A DNA stretch of 59,919 nucleotides from Chthonomonadales bacterium (lineage in GTDB: Bacteria > Armatimonadota > Chthonomonadetes > Chthonomonadales > CAJBBX01), in assembly GCA_012517255.1 (NCBI GenBank), contig JAAYVH010000027.1, forward strand, positions 1 through 59,919, written 5' to 3'. Shown here in pieces: positions 19,701 through 26,771 of this stretch. The translations under genes were made by a program, and so were the position numbers. The notes beneath the pieces were generated by a model that was not told where the DNA came from, ran no database searches, and saw only the letters and a list, made by a program, of their open reading frames with translations. How positions within the stretch are numbered: position 1 is the first letter of the stretch; every line of letters begins with the position of its first letter.

Positions 19701-20880
19701 TGGGCGGTGGCGGCGACATGAACGCCGCGTACAGGATCGTCGAATCCAGCTCGTTGAACGAGGCATACACATTGGCGAACGGACGACCCGTGAAGGTCGT
19801 TCCTATGCCGCCTCCCAGCGGAATAGTCGGGAGGCCGTCAGGCACCGTGAACTGCGGCGACATGCTCTGAAGGTCACCGCCGAAGAACGTTGCCATCCCA
19901 TCCCACCAGAACTCCGTGGGTTCCATCGTGTAGGAGTAGATGACGCCGCTTGCCAGCGCCTGATTGGCCTGGGGATGAAGGAACGGTCCTTCAGTCGGAT
20001 AGGTTGCGAGCGGATCAATCTCCGGCGCCTGCATGGGGCTGACCCGTACGTTGCCGGCGGGATCAACGAGATACAGAAGTACGCCGGAGCGCAGCCGGTC
20101 ATAGCGGTCCTGGTTCCCGAACCACAGGTTCCAGTAGTCGAACGTGCTCGGCCGCTGGAAGAGTCCCGGCGGCAGGCCGCCCAGAGTACGAACCCTGACA
20201 CGCCACGTGAACCGGTGAGCCCCGCCGCCATCATTGGGCCTCGTGTCATCCTGCGGATCAACCCGCAGTCCGTTCCCGTTCTGGCCGGGTCCGGGCGCGA
20301 TATCATCGTTGCCGCTGGCATCCACCGGGATCAGCTCAACCGCCCACTGCCCTGACGACGTATCCCGCACCGATGGGTAGACGTTCACGTTCAGCGTGTC
20401 GCTGGCCGCCATCGAAGCCGTGCCCTGACTGTCCACTTCCCATGCTTCCACAGCCCAGTTCGAGGAGACGGTCCTGCCTGAGCCTGACAGCGGCACGGTA
20501 TGCCCGTCGGCAAGGTCCGGAATCGTGTTGCCCCGCACAAACGCTATCCAGAACGTATCTCGCCCGAAGCTGCTGCGGGTCATGTCACGTTCCATGGTGA
20601 CGCGCCGGCGCGATATGATGATGCCGTTTGTCGCATCCACAAGCTGAACGCCGAGGTGCAGGTTCGGCGTACCCACCAGGTTCGACGTGTCGGCGCTCGG
20701 CGAGACGACTGCGCGGAACACGAACCAGGTCTGCTCGGTCCCTGCCTCGGTCGAATCGTCCACCCGCACTGCGAAGCACTCCGCACTCACGTTCGGAGCG
20801 GCCATGGCAGGAAGGGCCATGAGCGCCCCAAGAACGCCCGCTGCAAAGAGCCAGCGCAGTACGCCGCGATAGGATTTCAT
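13756..20880 (-). CDS. Giant exported repeat protein (2374 aa) with C-terminal FlgD-like sorting-type cassette
   Basis: Very large predicted surface protein. A signal peptide (WLFAAGVLGALMALPAMA) follows ATG 20880, which has the RBS AGGGAGAG. The N-terminal ~500 aa are unique. The middle consists of about ten tandem ~120-residue modules with the recurring pattern Y-x-V-x-Y-x-D-x-D-N-x-x-P, then (N/A)GV(I/V)Y, then G-x-H-x-Y-x-F-x-A-x-D-G. The last ~430 aa hold VLDMISLPIVP, GWNMIGSVF and GYWVRV, and close with a FlgD-like Ig module (LLWDGRDQKGISVPSGTYLV) ending in TLVR. The same C-terminal cassette occurs in the 891-, 1000- and 1868-aa proteins of this cluster. It is likely a structural or adhesive surface component. 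No enzymatic motif was found. Confidence 0.8.
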   Translation of the reverse strand: MKSYRGVLRWLFAAGVLGALMALPAMAAPNVSAECFAVRVDDSTEAGTEQTWFVFRAVVSPSADTSNLVGTPNLHLGVQLVDATNGIIISRRRVTMERDMTRSSFGRDTFWIAFVRGNTIPDLADGHTVPLSGSGRTVSSNWAVEAWEVDSQGTASMAASDTLNVNVYPSVRDTSSGQWAVELIPVDASGNDDIAPGPGQNGNGLRVDPQDDTRPNDGGGAHRFTWRVRVRTLGGLPPGLFQRPSTFDYWNLWFGNQDRYDRLRSGVLLYLVDPAGNVRVSPMQAPEIDPLATYPTEGPFLHPQANQALASGVIYSYTMEPTEFWWDGMATFFGGDLQSMSPQFTVPDGLPTIPLGGGIGTTFTGRPFANVYASFNELDSTILYAAFMSPPPPMPIYSTGVGGRAGQWGYYIRSSIDFRPDPAIGNDQNADNFLATSVGDPPNRRWTDYRENWGQTPTRYRRLQDSDEPDPRNVDAEIPYVHPYVTPILVDGHWTDDLIENRNLQKPPNYLLNIEPWPPYNDPTTTLASNARRSRVTTKTKVRFQVRVVHVPQVSISGPLTVRVWIGSMADGSMRPYMMQVAPNQGAIDYAQGVLYYYDTVLGPGNEGRHAIYFEADDGVNRCIWPRRPADDPQGASLPNRNDALFFGSVNRVGKNYMLEPWVNNRPELSGGKVTPSSGVLGTSFVYEVLYRDADNDPPADAWVIINNKPEHWRYRMTEAPEDAGNSYAQGRRYRLVLNQLPGVPLNKYNFYFQFRDNWATSNRPIRREFGEWVTFPQGDDSGNPSNVIEGPTIIANSAPELREVSVAASDTAYNSATKYDFFVRYRDADNNAPNSLKIFIELYDSATGQRLTTDPGTSLIPSESGTNYASGVQYHLAAPIRLAPAGLGQEYRFRFGTSDGVDQTNLVTVGTGATSLQLNTARVLRMVAPTVYDDPAGTRAWVNDPTLFVWLTSGGVSTLLAPGDFSVDSAAGRITIPTAGPNDVVRVSYRYEQTVGPVVNENVVPVLDLPDAYDKPLNYKTISQTTGDTTTIFQFAIDYTDADNQPPILTDGVTEGVYLVVDNNTRFPLQRDPNTPTPVDYRTKVRYIGGTALPIGHHVYHFEATDGAGMSRRPLLADDVDGNGDPIPADLPVVVTSTASLTDLTIEPFPKGRSNQLYQFTVTYRSQDDRAPEDSGRGPIELWVSDTTGANYTYTVMTAIDPIVPGAYQNGVRFRAQLTAPSAPLEPGQHTITVGFQGDRTQSYVPYQQLLVNDKPVLSDWSVAPNPATAAQDVVFSVKYTDAMLGDAPSRMELQINRQPVAVQPVSTPANPTVADYKAGVVYTWTIPGSTIGVGSHIYQFLASDDTEPADPVPAVPAAFQIDSAGIMTLSDGSVTPDRGNQANTYVYSVKYTHSDNIAPYRIQVIVNPSGVPLIYDLKPKTGDPLDYVNGVIYESDPQRLPPGTHAFRFEAQDRFQTVLLPPTGELSGPKVNFPPELSTVEVTKVGSGVVSTVGPNNQLTPQLVGTLNDRYLFRITYRDIDQNNPNVPEADHYVHLILNEGTPRPMVATSNDYANGVVYELELSNIDPGDIQFRFVAFDGPGAMGDTVQLPAGGSNITNMSVRNIPVLAAPGPSDPNTNDGTLDPIAGIRSTIYRYRVKYTHLDNTAPQSIQLVIDEGQASEKTVNLTPQGSGPFDYRTGVIYGYDTTSMELAVGAHTYSFRATDGLTPASLNNLNGPTVSNALLALSAPTDGTLKPQLGPPSTDFTYQVIYTNADNNAPQYVRVLIDGVAHDMTRATTSTDYRVGVLYEFKFRFPRDERQRNHSYRFEAKDTVSDAVVRYPAAGDLAGPTLNTAYFVITGVSQPPAGPGGPIVVGGTVTVQGRLDTNSPIGAQQVAVQLVKPDGSGATASLTTAADGAFTYTSSTTLDQTGDWKVKLDWIGVPGTYDAAAAEASFKVTGTAVPLAAGVLDMISLPIVPVTPDPSLTFNPVRSNGSTAPVSVLDLVVWSPTVPPNGKYVSLNRDATFPGAGGGRAYWTLPTEAVTLNPRGKIWDQTLPYTIGVAPGWNMIGSVFNQDINWGAVQVRFQGNVLPLANAGDVLRPYAWGYNPTTGGYTLIQSGGVLKPGRGYWVRVLQPCEIILPTPGTKAAAGSRDADVTANAIQVTARLDNRLDADNYLSLSPATRAFVEKPPFVGEYASIQQIPATEVAGQVPTRAGQTVVAFEAVTNKANADVTLAFPNVAVLGRKAEITLVDLATNTTRALATSGTYVFNSGENAGARRFALLVRPVTANSRLVISDLKTTGRSAGSLAFAYTLSGPATVRAQIVGSAGNVVRTLSQGRSATEGANVLLWDGRDQKGISVPSGTYLVKLTATDGEGRAATAILPVTLVR
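15400..19280 (-). repeat. Region coding for about ten tandem ~120-aa modules
   Basis: Approximate extent of the internal protein repeats of the 2374-aa gene. Individual modules are recognisable by cores such as EVLYRDADNDPP, FVRYRDADNNAP, AIDYTDADNQPP, SVKYTHSDNIAP, RVKYTHLDNTAP and QVIYTNADNNAP. Each is followed by a GV(I/V/L)Y motif and a terminal F-x-A-x-D-G-like motif. The DNA copies have diverged, so this is an old protein-level repeat, not a recent duplication. Confidence 0.75.
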
Positions 20881-20930
20881 ATGTCTCTCCCTCAACCCCA
20901 ACGTAGCTCGTCTATGGGTGGATCCGACCA

Positions 20931-23606
20931 TCAGCGCGTCACCACCAGCGGAGCAACCACACGCGCGGTCTGCCCGTCACCGGATACCGCCTTGATCTCC
21001 ACCGTGTAGGTGCCCGCTGGAACTGCAACGCCCTTGCTGTCGCGCATATCCCAGATGATCTGGGCCAGCTCGGTCCCGCTGGTCGCTCGGCTTGTCAGGC
21101 GTCGAACCGCCGTTCCCGTCGGTCCAAGAACTCGAACGGTGAGCGCTGCGCTCTGAGTCGCCGCCACTGCAATGGTCGCCGTTGACCTGCTCCGGGACGG
21201 CGTGACATTCCACGACGTGATCCTGAAGGCGCCGCCAGCCGATCGCGGCTCTGCCGTGATCGTCAGTGAGCGCGTTCCGGTCGGGCCGGTGTTGATCGTG
21301 ATAGAACTGGCCTGCCGCATCGCGCGGCGTGGGCTGCCTGCATCATCGGCGATGTACAGCTCGTGGGTCTTAGGCAACGTGCCGATCTCGGGCCACGTGA
21401 TGGTCACATCGGTGTTCGGCTCGCGTGAAGTCACGGCTAGACGCCACGTCTTCGCGCCTCCGGCAGGCGATCGCATGTCTTGCGCGTACGCTTCCGCTCG
21501 GCCGCCAGTCTCCTCGCGGACGATGGCCATCGAGACGCTTTCCGCAGGCGCCGGAGGCTTCGCGACGTCCCGAACATCCGATCCGTCGAGAGCGTCGGGG
21601 CCTATCCCGATGAAGTTGCAGGCGTCCGAGGTTACGCCATCCGAAGCCTTCAACCGGAGACGCCAACCGCCGGAAGGCGCCACTGATCGCGACCATGCGG
21701 CGATCTGTGCGGCGCGACCGGTCGGCTTCGTGATGAGCAGCTCCAGGTTCGGCTTGTTAGCCTTGACCCAGTACCCCGCGACGGGCAACAGATCCGTGGC
21801 GTAGTCCTGATCGAACTCGTAGCTGCCCGTCGCCGGATTGTAGCGGAAGATCGCCGACGAGATCCATTGGCGGGTGACGCTCGCTGCATCCTGAACGCTC
21901 AGGGGCACCAGATAGTCAGGATCCGTGGCGTCCGTGTTGATCACGCGCACATCTGCCCAGCGGACGCGGAGCAGATAGGGGTTGGCTACCTGGTTCCACC
22001 CGCGGGCCAGCTTCACGCTGAAGTCCCCGGTGGGCGTCTGCACGGGCTGCGGGTCGTTGAGCGTCAGCGTCGAGTTATTCGAAAGGCGCAGCCAGTAGCC
22101 TTCGCCCGGATTGATGTACTGAACGGCCTGGTAGTGACCTGCGGCCGCGTTCCACCGCACGAGGTCATAGAAGCCGGATCCCAGCTGGATAGCGCCGGCG
22201 GGCGTCCGGTCGTCCAGCACGTAGGGGAACGAGACCATCTGCCAGCCCGCACCGAACTCCTGCGACGGCAAGGCTGGGATGTCAATGTCCCTGGCTACGC
22301 TGATGCCCTGGCCGCCGGGATCGGCGCTGATCGCCACAGAATAGGTCAGACGTCCGGAAATCGTCCCGGTTGGCACCACGTCCCACTTGAAGGTCGCTTC
22401 GCCGTCGGCTCCAATGGTCGCCACGGTCTTTAGCGACGTCTGGCCGGCCGCCAGCTTGAGACCCTCAGGCAACGACAGCACGGCCCTAACGTTGCCGATT
22501 GCCACGGTGTTCATGTTGTGGACGAACGCCGTGATCGCCATCGGGTTGGGCTGAAGCTGCTTGTCGGCCGGTTGCGACGGATCGTACGTCAAAGAAGGCG
22601 GTCCTTCAAGGCCCGCCGCAAGCCGCTGGCCGAACTCATATGCGGCGCCTGCTGCACCGAACACCATCGTCACGTCGCGCTTCTGCCCCGGAGCGTACTG
22701 CACCGGATTGTAGTAGACAGCCGCGGAGCCGTCCAGAAGGTCCCCCACGAACTCCTCGCCGGCAGTCGGGGTGAAGTCCCAAATAGACCCGGCAACGTTC
22801 TTGGTCAGCCCGAATACGAGCCGGTCCGGCCGCGTCGGATATGGCGAGCTCCCGCTCGGCAACAGGCTTGCACCAACGGTACTGGGGCTCTGCGCAGCCG
22901 CCGCGCGCCAGTAGGCGGGGATGAAGGTGCTGATCAGCGAAGTCTCGGTCCTGATCATGCCAGTGCGCGAGGTCATGACGGGACCATCAACGCTCTGGGG
23001 CACCGCGAAGTCCTGTGCGAAGCGCAGACCGACCGTGTGGGGTCGCGTGTCCTTATTGGTGACGGTGAAGGTGTACAGAACCATGTCGTACACCAGCCGC
23101 ATCTTCAGGTCAACCTGTATCTCAGGAATGGCGGGATCGGCCTCGGCGTCCGGTATCGTTCTCCACTTGGCCACGATCACCGTTGGGCTCACGACTGTCG
23201 GCACCTGCACCCACTCACCCGTGATATCCGTGTCCTCGGTGTCCTCATATCCCCACGCGATGTCCCAGCCGGGTACGCCTTCCGCCACAGTGCCATCTGC
23301 GAGGAATGGGGTGCCTCCGTCGATCCGGACCGTAACATAGCTTCCGATCTGCCCCAGATCCGTCGAGCGCGGCAACTGGAGCAGGACGCCGCCAGACTGG
23401 CCCGCTTCCACGATTCCGAATCTGCCGGCCACATTCACGCTGTTAAGATCATCCTCCTGGCCCACGGAAGCCGCCAGCTTGGAGTTCTGGATCGTGACAA
23501 GCGTCTGGCCCCATGCCGGCCGCATTGTGCCGGCCACCAGCGCCAATCCGGCCACCATCGCCGCAACCGGCATAATCCGCTTGCTGCGTGCGCTAAGCCA
23601 CCCCAT
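20931..23606 (-). CDS. Exported protein (891 aa) with C-terminal FlgD-like sorting-type cassette
   Basis: Function not recognised. ATG 23606 follows GGGGAGGA and begins a signal peptide (IMPVAAMVAGLALVAGTMRPAWG). The N-terminal ~450 residues are rich in beta-strand patterns, for example IVEAGQSGGVLLQLP and MVLYTFTVTNKDTRPHTVGLRF, the latter like a galactose-mutarotase or surface-layer fold. From about residue 450 the shared cassette starts: GWQMVSFPYVL, GEGYWLRL, GWNQVANPYLL, GYWVKAN, DVRDVAKPPAP, then a FlgD-like module (IIWDMRDSKGVAVPAGTYTV) ending in VVTR. The gaps to its neighbours are 71 and 50 nt, so it is likely co-transcribed with the subtilase and the 2374-aa protein. Confidence 0.75.
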   Translation of the reverse strand: MGWLSARSKRIMPVAAMVAGLALVAGTMRPAWGQTLVTIQNSKLAASVGQEDDLNSVNVAGRFGIVEAGQSGGVLLQLPRSTDLGQIGSYVTVRIDGGTPFLADGTVAEGVPGWDIAWGYEDTEDTDITGEWVQVPTVVSPTVIVAKWRTIPDAEADPAIPEIQVDLKMRLVYDMVLYTFTVTNKDTRPHTVGLRFAQDFAVPQSVDGPVMTSRTGMIRTETSLISTFIPAYWRAAAAQSPSTVGASLLPSGSSPYPTRPDRLVFGLTKNVAGSIWDFTPTAGEEFVGDLLDGSAAVYYNPVQYAPGQKRDVTMVFGAAGAAYEFGQRLAAGLEGPPSLTYDPSQPADKQLQPNPMAITAFVHNMNTVAIGNVRAVLSLPEGLKLAAGQTSLKTVATIGADGEATFKWDVVPTGTISGRLTYSVAISADPGGQGISVARDIDIPALPSQEFGAGWQMVSFPYVLDDRTPAGAIQLGSGFYDLVRWNAAAGHYQAVQYINPGEGYWLRLSNNSTLTLNDPQPVQTPTGDFSVKLARGWNQVANPYLLRVRWADVRVINTDATDPDYLVPLSVQDAASVTRQWISSAIFRYNPATGSYEFDQDYATDLLPVAGYWVKANKPNLELLITKPTGRAAQIAAWSRSVAPSGGWRLRLKASDGVTSDACNFIGIGPDALDGSDVRDVAKPPAPAESVSMAIVREETGGRAEAYAQDMRSPAGGAKTWRLAVTSREPNTDVTITWPEIGTLPKTHELYIADDAGSPRRAMRQASSITINTGPTGTRSLTITAEPRSAGGAFRITSWNVTPSRSRSTATIAVAATQSAALTVRVLGPTGTAVRRLTSRATSGTELAQIIWDMRDSKGVAVPAGTYTVEIKAVSGDGQTARVVAPLVVTR

Positions 23607-23677
23607 CAATCGTTCCTCCCCTATGGCCTCTGCCGTAGCTGCCTGGCCGACACACCTTCTTGTCGCTCGCACGTCCA

Positions 23678-26600
23678 TCACCGAACCATCGAGAACGGCT
23701 GGATCACGCGGACGACATCACCATCTGATCCGATCGCCTTGATCTGCATCAGGTACGTGCCCGCAGGAACGCTGCGGCCTGCGGCATCGCGACCACCCCA
23801 TACGAGGTTGATGTCACCTGCCTGAGCGGCCCGAGAGCCGACCGTCGCGACCGGTCTGCCGTCGGCGCCAAGCACTCGCACGTCGTAGGTCGCCGCATTC
23901 GACAACGTAAACCCGATCTGCACCGCGCCGGTTGCGCGCGTCGATCCCGTGCGCACCGCCACGTTGGTGATCCGCGTAGCGTTGCCCGTAGCCGGGACTG
24001 CGCTAACCTTGAACAGCCTCGGGGTCGGATTGGGGCCCGCATTGAACGTCACCGACGCGCGGGTCCGCATGTCAACCGTCTGACCGGTCGCCACGTCGGT
24101 CCAGAGGAGCTTGACATTCCTTGGCCACGACGCAACCGCATTCCAGCGAACCGTCACATCCGCATTGGCCACATCGGTACTGACCACCACATCCCAGACC
24201 TTTTGACCGCCAGCGGAACGCATGTCCTGCGCGAGCAGTCCGCCGCTGACATCCGAGTTCTGGATACCGACCGTGACATATGGGCTCACCATCGGAGGCT
24301 TGGCAACATCCGCGAGATCGCGGCCATCCGACGCTCCCGACGAAACACCCAGGAAGTTGTAGGTGTCGTTCTGGCCGGCTGTCGATGCGGCTAGCCGCAA
24401 CTTCCAGCCCGAACGATCGGCAACACTGGCAACAGCCGTGGCCGACCGCGTTGCGCGGGCCGGGGGAACGACCAGCGCGATATCGGCCTGAGTCGTAACG
24501 CCGATCCAGTGGCCTTCCCATGCGCGCAGTGCGCCATCGGGCAGTGTTCGGAACGTGTAGCCATTGGCGCCGTCGTACGAGAAGATGTTCGGAAGCACGT
24601 ACCCGCGGTCGACGGCAGCGCCGATCGTGATGCGGCCTTCAGGCGTGTCCACAAGCAGCGCGTTGAACGGCACATCAAACGGGAACGGGCATCCCACCAT
24701 GTTCCAGTTGATCGGCACCCCCAGGCTGCCGCGGCCACGCAACGGGATGATGAACGGCTTGGCAGGCATGGCCTGACCTTTGGTCAGCACAGGCTTGACC
24801 GACTCCGTATCGGCCCAGAAAGCAAGGCCGACCGGGTACTTCGGCGCAGGATCGCCCTCGGGACGCGGCCTGACGTCGGGCGGGCTGAAGGACGCTCCCG
24901 GATCGGTTCCGACCATCGGCGCGTAGATTGCGTAGCGGTTTTCCAGAGGCATCCATCGCGCCAGCCGGAACGTCAGGCCGAAGTACGTCTCCGGGGTTGC
25001 GTCTTCCTGATAGTAGGGTATCGAGATCAGCGAGCGGCCTGCTGCGATCTGCCGCGGCTGGATGACAAACTTGCGCGTATCGGTGACAACGCGATCCGGC
25101 GGACCGGGCTTGACGCCTGACACTTCGACCACATTCTGGCCCGCTGGCATGTCTACGCCCTGAATCACCGCTTCGTACACTACCGGCACATCGTTGCCCT
25201 GGAGGTCCTTTACCGTCCGGGTGACATTCTCGACCGTCCACGAAGTAACGATCGCGCCGTTCAGCTTCACGGTGAGATTCGAGGGTTCTATCTGATTCAC
25301 GGCGATCCGAATGAGAGGTCGCATCGTCTCGACGGGATCCGGATTCCTTGGGATACCACCCTGCGAGGCCTTCCCACCCGTGCCGTCGGGCTCTACGACC
25401 GTGACGCTAACCCCTGCCTTGAGCAGCGCGGCGTAGGCATCGATGACCCCGTAGCCGTAGGCATCGCTCGGGACCGTCGTCATCATCGAGCGGTCAGCGG
25501 TGCTCGTCAGTGCTTCCTTGATTTCCGAGGGCGCAGCGCCAGCGCTCAGCAGCAGAGCAACCACGCCTGCAGCGTTGGGAGCGGCCATAGAGGTGCCCTG
25601 CAGGAACTCATAGCCGCCGCTCGAGAGCAGGTAGGTGCTCAGCACGCCATCCGTCGGCGCGGTCTCTTGATTCCCGCCAGGCGCGGTGATGGTCGTGTAC
25701 TTCCGAGCCGACGAGTAGGGAGCCTGACGCTTCAGCTTATCGCACGCGGCCACGCAGATGATGTTCGGCTCGAGCTGCGCCAGATAGGCCGGCGTGATGG
25801 GAGGGTTTCCGTCCGTGAAGCTATTGCCAGCCGCGATGGTGAAGACCACCCCTGCACGCGCCATCTGGACGATCTTGGCCTCATCCGGCGGGAGCTGCGC
25901 CGGCGGCGTATCGGAAGTCGTCGGCGCGCCGAGGCTCATATTGACGGCGTGAACGCCCTGTGTCTGCGCATACTGGAGCGCATCGACAATGGCGGTGATC
26001 GTAGTGCCGCCGTCTCCGCCCTTCAGCGGGAGAACCTTCACCCCCTCGTACGCGACCCCCGCGACGCCAATGCCGTTGTTCGTCGCAGCCACGATCGTCC
26101 CAATGACATGGGTGCCATGTCCGTCATTGTCCGTGACATCGGTGGTCGAACCGCCGCTGGCGTTGTAACCCGGCAGCAGGCGTCCCTGGAGGTCCGGATG
26201 GCTCACCGTCACGCCTGAGTCCACAACGCCAACGATGATGCCGTCCTTTCCCTTCTCGAGGTCCCACGCCTGAGGCATGTTCATCAGGGGGAGGTGCCAC
26301 TGCTCGCGGTACCGAGGATCGTTGGGCACGGTATCAAGATAACGATAGATACGGTTCGTGCCGACCCAGCGGAACAGAGGGCTTGGCTTCAGCGCGTTGA
26401 CGGCATCCGTGGTTTGCGCTGCGGTAGGCGCCGCGCCGCCCGCCGATTTGACACGAAGCAGGTAGACGCCCGGCATCAGGCACGCACGCACGAACTCGCA
26501 GTTCGCATCGGCGCCGGCGTTGCGCACGGCGGCCTCGGACACGCCGTCCTGCGCCCACACAACCACTTCCCCCGGCACAAATGCCGGGGCGTCAGCGGCA

Positions 26601-26680
26601 AGCGCCGGGCCGCCGGTCAACAGCAGTCCCAGGCCCGCCGCAAGGCACACCTGCGCACAGATTCGAAGCCACTTGTTCAT
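23678..26680 (-). CDS. Secreted subtilisin-like serine protease (S8) with C-terminal FlgD-like sorting-type cassette
   Basis: Exported S8 peptidase, 1000 aa, with an RBS (GAGGAG) before ATG 26680 and a signal peptide (AQVCLAAGLGLLLTGGPALA). An I9-like propeptide region spans about 35-110. The catalytic triad is intact: Asp154 (GVVDSGV), His188 (DGHGTHVIGT) and Ser364 (QGTSMAAPNAAGVVALLL), with the oxyanion Asn in AAGNS (about 286). From about residue 545 the protein carries the cassette found in three neighbours: SLISIPYYQ, NWNMVGCPFPF, GHWIGV, DLADVAKPPMV and a FlgD-like module (LVWGGRDAAGRSVPAGTYLM) ending in SMVR. A cell-surface protease that processes or matures the other cluster proteins is plausible but unproven. 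Confidence 0.9.
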   Translation of the reverse strand: MNKWLRICAQVCLAAGLGLLLTGGPALAADAPAFVPGEVVVWAQDGVSEAAVRNAGADANCEFVRACLMPGVYLLRVKSAGGAAPTAAQTTDAVNALKPSPLFRWVGTNRIYRYLDTVPNDPRYREQWHLPLMNMPQAWDLEKGKDGIIVGVVDSGVTVSHPDLQGRLLPGYNASGGSTTDVTDNDGHGTHVIGTIVAATNNGIGVAGVAYEGVKVLPLKGGDGGTTITAIVDALQYAQTQGVHAVNMSLGAPTTSDTPPAQLPPDEAKIVQMARAGVVFTIAAGNSFTDGNPPITPAYLAQLEPNIICVAACDKLKRQAPYSSARKYTTITAPGGNQETAPTDGVLSTYLLSSGGYEFLQGTSMAAPNAAGVVALLLSAGAAPSEIKEALTSTADRSMMTTVPSDAYGYGVIDAYAALLKAGVSVTVVEPDGTGGKASQGGIPRNPDPVETMRPLIRIAVNQIEPSNLTVKLNGAIVTSWTVENVTRTVKDLQGNDVPVVYEAVIQGVDMPAGQNVVEVSGVKPGPPDRVVTDTRKFVIQPRQIAAGRSLISIPYYQEDATPETYFGLTFRLARWMPLENRYAIYAPMVGTDPGASFSPPDVRPRPEGDPAPKYPVGLAFWADTESVKPVLTKGQAMPAKPFIIPLRGRGSLGVPINWNMVGCPFPFDVPFNALLVDTPEGRITIGAAVDRGYVLPNIFSYDGANGYTFRTLPDGALRAWEGHWIGVTTQADIALVVPPARATRSATAVASVADRSGWKLRLAASTAGQNDTYNFLGVSSGASDGRDLADVAKPPMVSPYVTVGIQNSDVSGGLLAQDMRSAGGQKVWDVVVSTDVANADVTVRWNAVASWPRNVKLLWTDVATGQTVDMRTRASVTFNAGPNPTPRLFKVSAVPATGNATRITNVAVRTGSTRATGAVQIGFTLSNAATYDVRVLGADGRPVATVGSRAAQAGDINLVWGGRDAAGRSVPAGTYLMQIKAIGSDGDVVRVIQPFSMVR

Positions 26681-26771
26681 GCTTGCTAAGCTCCTCTCAC
26701 GCTAACCGTTGTGGCGGGCGTCGCTCCGAACGAAGTGACGCCCTGCCATGTCTCGTGCCGTCGCTCGATAC

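Noticed and set aside
26706-26745. Imperfect hairpin (GGCGTC...GACGCC) as terminator after the CsgG/FlgT-like gene
   Set aside because: The stem needs a G-U pair and there is no T-tract; too weak to list as a feature.
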